A DNA stretch of 64,000 nucleotides from contig JALMGJ010000015.1 in assembly GCA_023362775.1 (NCBI GenBank), forward strand, positions 24,703,001 through 24,767,000, written 5' to 3'. The notes beneath the pieces were generated by a model. That model was not told the DNA's origin and made no database searches. It saw only the letters and a list, made by a program, of their open reading frames with translations. Of this stretch, positions 47,801 through 59,800 are shown in pieces (position 1 is the first letter of the stretch; each line of letters opens with the position of its first letter). The position numbers and the translations under genes were made by a program. The DNA comes from Charina bottae (taxonomy: Eukaryota > Chordata > Lepidosauria > Squamata > Charinaidae).

Positions 47801-50800
47801 AAACCAGCCATAAAACATTCTTCAAAGTGGGATGTATTCCCAGTACACCTGTTGATCCTGAGCACCTGAAAACCTCCTCCTCCTACACGGAGACCAAGAA
47901 CTAAGTGCCCTCTGCTTTACTGATCCACAGATCAGTTAATGCAAAAGAAGAATTGAAGGGAAGCCACGCGCAGGAAGGGAGTAAGTGCAGGAATCGGGGT
48001 CACCTTCTAAACGCTGGATCTGGGCGAGGACCCAAGGACACCCGTGGGGTTCATACAACGCCGGGACTGCACTAAAATGAGTTTGGTGAGTGAGATTTGG
48101 GCTGGCCTACGAACTCAACCAGTGTGATTAGCATTCCTTCAGTAAAGCATGGTTCAGTCAACCATGATTCAGTGTGGTAATAGAACTATAGCTCAGTGTT
48201 TCTCAACCTCAGCCACTTTAAGATGGGTGGACTTCAACTCCCAGAATTCCCCAGCCAGCATGCTGGCTAGGGAATTCTGGGAGTTGAAATCCACCCATCT
48301 TAAAGTGGCTGAGGTTGAGAAACACTGAGCTATAGTGTGGTTTGTCGTACAAAGAGAAGCAGGGTTATTAATGTATGGTCTGGGGTACAGTACAAAGAGA
48401 GGCATCTGGGCTAATTCATTAAACCACGGATTAGCATGTTGTGAGAACACAGACTATAAGACGTTAGACAGCTCTGGTCCCGCAAAACGGGAGTGAAATC
48501 ATATCTCTTATTCTCTAGCATTTAAAAACCGAGGGGATTCTCAGGCGAAAAGGACCCAGGCTGACTCGCTCCTTAATGTAGTCATGCAGGAAGATTAAAC
48601 TGAGCGGAGCTGGAAGGCTGTCTTGTCCCAAGTGACCTTTGCGCCTTGCTGCAAAGTCTACCTTTTATTACCCTCCAGAAAGTGTCTAATCTGAGCACAA
48701 AGGACTGGTGGGAGCCAGAGACAGCATTCCTCCCTAATGCTGCTCCTCCACTGCAGCCCCCAAGGGCACGATTCAGCCCAGCCTTTCCCCAGCCAGACGG
48801 AGATTGTCCTGATGCAGCACCAGTTCTTGCCACATTATTAAGAAAGTTGCATAGCTCAGAAACACGAGATAAGATTTAGGGGAGAGGGGAAAAACAAAAA
48901 ACAAAGAAACTTTAGGTGCAGGATTTTGACACAAGAATGGTCTAAGCCAGCCTTTCTCAACCTTTTGACCCTGGAGGAGCCCTTGAAATAGTTTCTGGGC
49001 CTCGGGGAATCCCCTCACATTCAGGCTCAAATATAGGCCAGAAGTTACTCTATTTGTTTCATGGGTAGGTCTGTATATATGCATTAATAGTGTTCTTAAA
49101 CTAAAAATAAAGAATGAAACTTCTTTAATGTGAAGTTGCTCAAAATTGAAGTAATTTTTTAAATAAATTGTGATCTCCCAGGGCACCCCTAGTGACCTCT
49201 CGCGGAACCCGAGGGTGCCACGGAACCCTGGTTGAGAAACCCTGTTCTAAGCAGAAGTTAGACAACTTCCTTTTGTGACAACTGCCACCATCACATACGG
49301 CTTAAGAATAGAAAACTTAAGGATAACTAACATTGCACCATATAACGTTATTTCATAGCACCAAGCAGTTTAAAAATATACACTGTAATATTTCCAACAT
49401 AAGAAGAGCTGTCATGCATGGTCTTGGCCAAGCTTCTAAGCTTCTAAGTAAATATGAAGTTGCCAGGCTAAGCATAAATGTAAGCTATTACTGTATTCAC
49501 TATCAGAAATGATAATTCCCTCAGGCAGTGGTGGGGATGAAAAAGGGGACTGTATCTTCCACTGGGATTTTCGGGGTCAGCCATCTTATCTTGCCCCATA
49601 TCTTAAATGTCATCCCTTAAACCTAATAAATGTTCTGTGACATCGTCACAATCCATCCACTCAGCTAAGAGGGGGAGAAAACCGATCATTGTCTTTTTCC
49701 CTATCGAGCAGAAAAGGGGAAAAGAGAAATGGGGAAGTTATGGATGTGACCCACCTCTCACCTGAAGCCAAACAAACTGAAGAAGAGAGGTCTGTAATAT
49801 TCCCTTTCTATTAGAGAAAAGAGTGTCTTGGTAACTTTAAGATGTGTGGACTTCAACTCCCAGAATTCCCCAGCCAGCCTTGCTGGCTGGGGAATTCTGG
49901 GAGTTGAAGTCCACACATCTTAAAGTTGCCAAGGTTGAGAACACAGTATAAGAGAAAAGAGAGGATTGGAGATAATGGGGCAAGAGAGGAAGGAGGATAT
50001 CAGTCTTACAAAGCCAGAAGCAAAAGAATAAGAATGATCAAACTCCCTCAGGAAGATGCTAATCTTCAGACACTTATCTTCTAAAATGTACATTCCAATC
50101 AAGCAGAGCCTCTGAAAGAAATGTTGGAAACCCTAAAGCCGCAGGAGGGTTTAAAAGAAGATTTGGCCCTTGAAAAGGTCCCCCCAAACCACAGGGAAAT
50201 CCAGGAACGGTTCCCTGCTGGTTTTCCTGGTTTTCCTCTAGATTTTCACTCTAGCAGCTGACCAGCTTTGATTTTCCCTGACCTAATTCTACCCGCTGCT
50301 TTGCTCACAGAAAGGCTTTCTCAGAACACGTTTCAGACAGATGCCGCCTTCTCCTTCTTTTCTTTTTTCAAATAAGGGGGGAAAGCCATCCAAGCCTCGG
50401 GGTTGGCTTGGCTTGAAAGGCCTGCTAACCACATCACTGAGTTCGCCCAGCAGTTCTGGTGCGCAAGCCCCAGCGCTCAGAGCCGTCATCCAGGAGGACG
50501 CATGCAGACGGAAAAGCGAGGCCATCCAAAGAAGGATCCTCTTGCAAGGGGAAGGAGGGAGCAGGCTCTACTGCAAGGGAGAGCCGCCAGCTTCTACGGC
50601 TCAGGCCGTGGGACGTCCCAGGCCAAGCCTCCGTATTCCGTTTGCTAGAGCAGTGTGGTGGTGTTGACAGAAGCGGACATGCTGGTTGTTATCAATGGAG
50701 GATCAGGAGAGGGAGGAGGAGGAGCAGGTATGATTGCTTAGGGTTCAATCTGAGAACAGCACTTGCCAAACTTCCTGGACAATTCGTGTGAAAGGACAAG

Positions 50801-53800
50801 CAAGCTTGCAACAGAAGACGTTATTCTTAGTACAAGGTCAGCACGATTCTCAGCTTCCTTGGAAAGATGCATTTTAAAGCTTTTTAAAAGCATTTTTAGC
50901 TGCCAAGCCAGGCATCTTCCAATGTTTCCAAAGCATTTGTCTTGTCAGGGAAAAGGGGGCGCAAGTCACTTCTGGAGAAGAGCCACCAAAACAGGCTCGG
51001 CAACACCTCTCAAGACATCCCTTCGTATCAGAGACTGTTTCCAGACTGTCCAGCTCAGCCGTCAAAATTATCCGGAGTCTCCTTGCCTGGGGCAACTGGA
51101 AATTGTTTCTGGGTACCCATTTTTTAGGGGTGAAAAGCAGTCCAGGTGCTTTCATGTACCTTGCAAGTCCCGGGTAAGTTCAGCCGGTAGGAATGGCCCG
51201 TGGCCTTATAGTGCCAAAGACAAAGCCAAACTGGAGCTCCCTTCTTGCTGCGAACCTCTCACAAGAGCTTCCCATCTGCCAGCACAGCAGGGCAGGCGTT
51301 CAGAGAGGCCTGCTTCCTCGTTCCAGGCCCGCCCTCATCCCCGACCAGGAGAAAAGCGAGTCGGCAAACAGGATGCCCTCGAGAGCCATCGACTCATCCA
51401 TCGACTCATCCATCGTCGTGCTTCAGAGAAGCATCCCATCGCTTTTTGGAAGAGAGGAAGCCAAGACTATCCGGTGTGACTGACTTCAAGGAATTGTGGA
51501 GCAGACAAAAAGAGCCTCCCAAAGCGAAAAGCAGTTTTTAAAAAGTCTGGACGTTGTGGCGAGGAAAGAACAGCAGCGTTTGCAAAAGCACGTGAGGGCA
51601 GGATTCAAGCCAAGGCAGAGGAAAGCTACAATTTGCTCAACTGGAGGTTTCCTCTGCTGACAAGGCCACCGGCATCCCAGGTGGCCAGATGGGGATGCGA
51701 GAGGGCGGGCCCTTTCTTGTGGCCACTCTTTTAAAGGGCAGGTGATTGTCCCTCGCGACTGCACAATCCTGCACGAGAAGCTTGACACGGAAAGCAGGAC
51801 AAACTCCCAGGCCAGGCACCCCCGGCCAAGCAGTGGGTGAGAGGACAGTGCGCCAGAAGGAAGGACTGGAGCCCAGACAAAACAGCTGCTTCACTTCTCC
51901 AGCTGTCCAAACAGCTCAATACCAAAAAAGGGATCTGGGACGCTGCCCACAGGCAGATGCACTGGCGTGGCCCACTGTAGGAGTTGTGAAGAGCCACTGG
52001 AACTCGCATTGCACACCGTTTTGCACAGAAACGTCACTCGCCAGTCTGTTTACATCTCCTGCTGCTTTTGGGGCTGCAATGTTGGGCATCGTCCCCTTTC
52101 CTGGAGGGCAACCTTGCCAGTGCTGAACACAACCTGCTTGATCAAAGGCAAACTTCACCCAGGGGACAAAGTGCGCAGGGTTCCTCGAAAGGAGCAGCAC
52201 AAGGGCAAAGCAAGCACAACGCAGTGATTAAAAAAAGGGAGTTCCTGAGGAGGTGCCTGCCACAAGGACATTTGATTTGGTTGCAATGGGAGGAAGGAAG
52301 CTGCAAACTTTGGCACAAACTTTATGCCCCCACAATGCTCCCAAAGAGGGGTGACTTTTACCTGGCTACAGACGAGCAACCCCTCCAAATGAGCCGGTCC
52401 AGGCTACCAAATGGTGCTTTCCCACATCCAAGTGGTGTTTAATGAGGTTGCCATTTGGAGAGAGAGGGAAGGCTGGCATAAAGTGCTGTGTGAATCCAGG
52501 CAAGACGGTTTCTAAGCAAGGTTAAGCCAATGGTGGCTTCAAGTGATGTGGAAGTTCAGCCTATGTGTTTTTTGCACCAAATGCCAGCTAACGGAAATCA
52601 AAAGTTATTCTCAAAGCCCTTTAACTGATCCCACAGACTGAATCTCTGGAGGTTGGATTGTAGATTAGAACCCATTCAAAGGTGGGAAGTACAGACTGAA
52701 GTGCAGATTACTCACTCCTGGAGCGAGGGATAATCCAGGGAGAAGGAGCATCCTCATTCTTAAGGGGAATCCCTCCCCAAACTGGTTTGGGGAGAGGTGT
52801 GTGCAAGATGCCCTGCTGGGTGGGGGGGGGGGGGGGGAGAAAGAAATCCCCTCCCCTCTTGAGGCTGAAGGGCTTCAGAGAAATCTCTAAAGAGGCGCCA
52901 ATTTCCTTTGACCAGCCAGAAGAAACGCCAATTTGGGGCTTATGAAAAGGCGGACAAGGAGCTCTTGGCTCCCCTGGGCACCACCAAGAAAAGATGAGGA
53001 AGAACTCTACTCATGCTAAACTGAGAATATTTTGAGGAAAAAGCAAAAAGAAGAGAAAGAGAACAAAAACAGCCAGGCCAGGGTCTAGATTTCCGGCTTA
53101 ACGGAAAAAATTACAAATAAGCGGAGGGACCATCTCACCCACAGCATCCTGTTTTTATGGAAACTAATCCAATTCCGAGATGCAGGCATCCAGCAATGGT
53201 CTCGGATGAGATGGGGGGGGGGGGGGCAGAGACCTGGGAATAGCCAAGAGCAGAGAAATCCCTGGACCGTGAAGAGGCCAGCCGCAGGAGCGCAGCCAAC
53301 GACGACCAAGCTCCCCCGGACGCCGGCTCGCAAACCGGAGCCTTCCCCGACCCGTCCGCCGGAGGGACTATTTTTAATGCACGGAATGAGAAAACGCTGC
53401 AGGCAGCAGGTCCTGCTTGAAACAGCCAACCCTCGCCCAGGAAATGGACAGGTAGAAGCCTGTACAGTTGGCAGTGGGACAAGAGGAAGCTCAGGTGGAA
53501 GCTGAGCACCGGCTGAAGGTGAGCCAGCAGCGTGCTGCGGCTGCAACAAAGGCCATCTCAGGCTGCGCGAAGGGACGCACTTGGGGCTGTACAGACTCAA
53601 AGGGCAGACAGCAGTCTGGAACGCACACAGGCGTGCCTGTCTTACTGGTCACCCTGCAATTCCAGGAAGAAGGGGCATTTGGTGGACGCCAGAAGGGGGG
53701 CTTCCAAATCTCAGGAAGGAATCGTCCCATGGCCGAAAGCTTGCCCTTCCCTAGTTCTGGCATCACATCGGAAGAAAAACAGAGCGGACGCAGAGTCACT

Positions 53801-56800
53801 TCAGAGGAAGGCAACGGGATGACCAGGGGATGAACCACCGAAGCCTTCCTTGGGGAGGCCGAGACGGAGAAAATCAGCAATGGGGAAGGGCGTGAGCCCA
53901 CTCCAAGGACACAAACAGGCATCCCACGGAAGAAAGGCCGGGCCTGTGCTCGGTCTTTGTCTGAAGTTACAGAAAGGCAGATTCTGCCAAAACGTCAGGA
54001 AAAACTGCCTGAAGTTCGGAGCAGTTCAACAGCAGATCTAATTCACAAGCACTGGCTGGTGGACTCTCCTCCCGGGGTCTGTCCTGCCCGGGGTGCCTCC
54101 CCCGCCCAGGGAGCAGAGCTGAACCAGAGGACTTCCTCGCCCCTTTCCGAGGGCACACGGTGGCAGGCTGGCAATAAAGCTGGCAGCCTTCCACCCCCAA
54201 AAACATGCCTAGCTGAAGAGCCTCTGGGCCCGGCTAACCAAGTGCCGAGGCAGGAAGTCTCCAGCTCTGCCGCTGCCCGGCTGGGGAGCCTTCTAAAGTG
54301 CCCTGCTTTGCTCAGACGTCGGTTGGCAGCTCAGCAGAGTCTGAACAGGCCACCAGGCGAGGCGGGAAAAGGGCTGATTCAGACTCCCCTAATGAAGCAA
54401 GCAGCCTTCTGCCGTCTGGGGAACTGAGTCAGGAAGCCGCGTGGTGGCTGCCGCCTCCGTGTTAGTCACTGGGCGTGGCAGGGATTCTGAGCCCTGGTCC
54501 CCCTCCAGCCATCCAGGCTGCGGCTGAACATACTCGGCACAGAGGAAGCAGCATCCCCGTAAGAGCCTCGCTCCCCCCCAATTTCTCCTGCCCTTCGAAT
54601 TCAGAACAGCCAAGCCGCCACAGGGCAGACCAAGAATCCGGGCAAGACGAGCAAAAACCCACCAGCTTTCTCTGCCGCAGAGGCTGCCGATAAAAGTGGC
54701 GTTCACAGCGTTCGTCGAAAGCTGCGTGCGGATTCTGAGGAAGCAGGGAGACATGCTGGGCTTGGAAGGCACCAACTTCCCTCCGTCGCCTGTATGGGGG
54801 GGTTGGCAATGTGGGGGAAGCGGCAGAGGGGAGCCACGTGATACAAAGCAGAGGGGCACATCTCAACATTTTGTGATGTTAATTCCTGGAGAAAGGTTAT
54901 AAGGTGGCAATATCTAGCCAACTAGGTCTGATCAAACCTGGTTGAACCTTGGATGGGAGACCAGGAGGAGATCCCAGGGCAGCAAGATAGAAGTTCAAAA
55001 AACAAGCATCCTGAAGAAAACTACAGAAAGCCATTTGTCAAGGAAACCGCATGGATGAGTCCACAATGTCCCTGGTTTTTCAGCTTTTTAAAAACTTGTA
55101 TCACCTCTTTCAGAACGTACGTTACTGTTACTAGCATTATTGTTACTGTTCTATTACTACTAGCGTTACTGTTACTGTACGTTACTAGCCTTGCTGGCTG
55201 GGGAATCCTGGGAGTTGAAGTCCACCCATCTTAAAGTTGCCACGGTTGAGAAACACTGCTCTAACTGCTCCACCCCACAGCCGACGATCCGCGTGGGTCT
55301 GCCGGGCTTCACAAGATGCGCCTTGGGAGCAACGTCAGCGTCCCTGAAGGCAGGCTGTGTGCGCCTGTGTGTGCGTGCGCGCGCACGGGTGTGGACTAAC
55401 ACCCAGACGCCCCAGTCCAGGAAGGAATCTAAAGAAGACACAAAGTAGCAGACGCCGCAAAAGAAACAAAGGAGCAGCGCTTTGATCTCCCGGCCTCGAC
55501 AGCCGGCTGGACGAGCCAAAACTTAATCCAATCCAGCACCTTTTGGACCCAAGACTCTGCTTTCGTAACCCCGCTGGGGGCTTCCGGTGGCGACAACCCT
55601 ACGGTTCCCAGAATTCCCAGCCAGCCTGGCCCCAAACATCGGAAGGGCCCAAGCCAGGGAAGGCCCCGCCCATTGGCATCGCTTGACTTTTCTGACCACT
55701 TCCTACAGACGGGCCTTCCAGGGTCTGGAGTGGAGCGGGGAGGGAAGGTTGCAGGAAGCTCTCCCCTTGTTTCTTCCAGCTCACGTCCCCCCAAGGGGTA
55801 TGGGGCTGCCTTTCCCCGTGAAAGTCTGTGACCCCCTTCCCCTCCTGTAAGGTCCATTTGTTGTTGTCCAGTCGTTCAGTCGTGTCCGACTCTTCGTGAC
55901 CCCATGGACCATAGCACGCCAGGCCTTCCTGTCCTCCACTGTCACCCGGAGTTTGCTCAAAAGGTCCATGTCCCTCCCCAATAAACTCCAGGGCCTCGTG
56001 AGAGGACTGAAGCAACCAGAACCAGCCTCCTGCTGTGCTCTAGTAACCGACTTGAGAACGTTTTCCATGCCACATTCCTGAATGCCGCAAAAGAGGAAAA
56101 TAATAATAATGGCTTTTCCTTTAAACTTTTAACCATGCCCGGCTGCTTTGATTGCCCAACTGCACATTTTCATACTTAACAGCGTAACCCTCTCTACACC
56201 TGCTCAGAAGTCCAATGAGGTTTTCTTCCTGGGCTCCCTCTATTAGCATTTCCCAACCCATCATCCTCCACCGATGTTGGAGGACAACATCCATTACACC
56301 CTCCCCACCTTAGTCCTTACATTTCAGAGAACATCCTTTTCCCTCTAGGATTAAAAAAAAGAACTAAAATCTTTATGCTGCAAGATTCTGGATCAGCAAA
56401 CTGTTAAAAAGCCAGACTAATTAAGAAAAATATATTTGGAACCTGAGTAAGCAGTAAGGGCCTCTGTTCTTGCATGGAGCATATATGATGCATAATGCGA
56501 GCGCTACCCACACGGTTGAGAGAGAGAGACTGGAGACCAACTCCAGCTTTCCTACTTCTTATTGTGACTGCAGGAGGCTTTCGAAAGGATTCAATCAGCG
56601 GACCAGGAAAGGCCCCCAAACCAGCCCCTCCCCCAGTCCTAACCTTCCTCCTTCCTTCCTCCCCCGGTTGCTTGTTGGGGCACAAAGCTGTCTTGTGGGC
56701 AGGACAAACCAGCTCAGCAGGTCAAACACCCTGGAAAAGAAGCGAGGGGGTGCCAGATGGAACAGCAACTTAGGGAAAAAACTTTGACAACCTGCGCTCT

Positions 56801-59800
56801 CACTCTCACACGTCTCTCCCTCCCTTATTACCTCCCTTATTACGAACACAACGCACACACAAAACCAATAAAAGTTGCAGGAGCTCAATCCATGGGGCCT
56901 GACCGGACTGCCGTGGCACAAGCTGGAAGGGGGAAAAAAGCAATACACGTCCCTCAAAGCAGAGCTGCTTCTATTTTGCAGAGCTGATGCACGGCTCATA
57001 CATCTGGGAAGAACAAGGAACATTCCTGGTCAGAAGGGAGAGACAAGGGGAACCGTTCCCAGGCCAGCTGAAATCCCAGCTCCCTCCTTTTATTTCTTCC
57101 TAAAGTAGTTGCATCCCTCTTGAACCTAAAAGCAGCCCCCAAGCGCAGCTCAGAGTTAAAAGGGGTGTGATAAAGGGAGCCAACAGGTGACCTAGGCAGG
57201 AACAGAGCTGCGGCCGGAGAACAGCCAAGACTTACTAAGTGGGGGTGGGGGTGGGTATCCTCATAGCAGGACGTTTCCCATTCCTGTTCCAACTCTTACA
57301 CCATACCAGCTCATTGGGAGATTGTACCCCATCATGAATTTTACATCAGAAATACAAAGTTATGGTGAGGTCTAAGAGTATTGCACAAGAAAAAATATGT
57401 CCCGCGCCTCTCTTTAAGTGCAGCCCCACAACACGGCAGGAGATATATCCCCCAGCTTGCTTTTTCACACACGTAATGCATGAAAAAGCCATTTCTGTAA
57501 AGACTCTAGAGCAGACTGGCGAAACGTTAGGAACCAAAACTGCCAGAACACGGCCACACAGCCCGGAAAACCCACAACAACCACTCTAGAGCAGTGTTTC
57601 TCAACCTTGGCAGCTTGAAGAGGTGTGGACTTCAACTCCCAGAATTCCCCATGCTGGCTGGGGAATTCTGGGAGTTGAAGTCCACACCTCTTCAAGCTGC
57701 CAAGGTTGAGAAACACTGCTCCAGCGTGGCCTGCCATACTCAGAACAACAATAGGATCCTCATCTAAGTTAGCATACAAGACTGAAGCCTGAAAGAGGCC
57801 ACGGGATGCCGCAAATCCAGCTGGAAAAAACCAGGCTCCGTAAACGCGGCAGCACCGAAAACATCTCTCTGATTTGCACCCAGCCTTTCAGCCAAAAGGG
57901 CACTCAAGGCAGCTGACGCCAAACAACAAAACTATAAAAAGTTGGATGCATCCAGGCTTTAAACTGCAGAAAAGCCACCAGATGGTGTAAGCAGGGGAGG
58001 TAATCAGGTCCGCTGTTTCCTGTAGCGTGTTCTGGTCAGGAACAGTTGCCGAGAAAAGCTCATTCTCGACGAAGCCAGAGTGGCATTTGCAGGCATAGTT
58101 ATTATTAAACTTCTCACATCCTGCAGGCCCTGTGAGTAACCGGTGGGACAGGCGGCGAGAGGGAGGCTTACATGAACAGGAAGAAATAGAAACTCCCTGC
58201 CTGTCGAAAAAGGGAGAGAAAGAAATCTTACTTTGCCAGTCAAGGAATTAGCCCTCGATTGCCAAGGCCAGTGTTTCTCAACCTTGGCAATTTGAAGATG
58301 GCTGGACTTTAACTCCCAGAATTCTCCAGCCAGCATGGCTGCTGGGGAATTCTGGGAGTTGAAGTCCACACATCTTCAAGCTGCCAAGGTTGAGAAACAC
58401 TGGTGTAGACCGTTATGCTTGCATGCAAGACCATCAGCCACCACAAGGGCTCCCTCACTGGGATGTTACAAACTTCTACGACAGAGCCCATCATTCCCAG
58501 ACAGTCTGAGCTTCCGAACATGGGCCATTTGAACCTTTGGTGATAGGATCTGGCCTTGCTGGGGGGCCATTGCGCTCAGGGGTATCATGCCTGCCTTAAA
58601 GGCACCGTTCAGTCACCCACTCGCACAAACACGGATATAAAATTCACGTATGGCAACCGCTGTTCTCTCGGGTCAGGTGAAAGAAACCCTTCTCTTCGGA
58701 AATGCATGCAGAAGGACACCATTCACGGCAGCCAAACAGGTTTCAGGTTGAAGTGCGGTTTGGAAAGAACTGCTGAAAAACAGGTTTCTTGGCGAGAAGC
58801 GAAGCGCCACCAACAGTGTTTGCAAAGACGTTGGGGGGGGGGGGAGAAGGAAGTGTTGGCTGGCCCTTTTTTTTCCAGTATGTAAGCATGCAACCATTTT
58901 CCAACACGCAGGATTAAAGAACGCCTTGCACAGCCAGAGTAAATGGACTGCCCCCAAAAGCTGAAGTAAATCAGTAGCGCGCGCTGAACGTACACACGCA
59001 GGTCCACCATTGGAAGACCCCAAAGACTTTCCGGCTTCCCTCCCTTCAGCTCCAGTCTCCTGCTTGGCAGAACCACCTGGAGGGACACAGTTCCCCCCCC
59101 TTCCTGCTGCTGTTGCAAGAACTGACTGCTGTGCCTGAGTTTACTTTCATAACAGTCCAGGGATGGGCAGGGATTTACGTGTTGGTTAAATATTTGTGTA
59201 AAATGGGCTGGCTGCACAGGGAGTTTCAAACACAGGCCTCCTGGTGTAGGGTGGGAGGAGGAGGAGGAGGAGGAGGAGGAGGAGGAGGAGGAGGAGGAGG
59301 AGGAGGAGAAAAAAGGCTGAATCCCTTTGCGAGGACCATCTCACGGCCTGGACACCCAGGAAGAGAAGCCAGGAAAACTAAGGCAGACACGGGGGCTGTA
59401 GTAAAGCCAAGCCTTGGAACGTGACAGATTGTTCCCAATCAGAATAATCCTAAAATGGAGTAGGAGGCAGACTAAGAAACTTGCACCCTCTTATTTCACC
59501 TAAAGCAGCTTTTAGGATACTCAGTTCAGTGAACTTAACATGCATGTTTGTGTGGGTGCGTGTGTCTGTTTTAAGACAGATGCAAGGAAAAGGGATCATA
59601 CACGCAAACGACCTAAAACGACCTAAAACACCTCCGTGATGCAAGGCGGGGTCCTGTCCCTCCAGGGCTGAGGTATTCCGTCCGCGCTAACTCGCCCCAC
59701 AGTCAGGAAGGTCGGAAGTGCCCCTGGAAAAACCTGGCAAGTGGTTGCGCAGGCTGGTCCAATTATGATGCAAATAGGAAAGCATTCCCAGTGCTGAACA

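Noticed and set aside
53085..53600. 171-codon minus ORF in intron 1
   Set aside because: Low-complexity, overlapping comparable frames on both strands; no recognisable motif and no linking splice sites consistent with PIEZO1.
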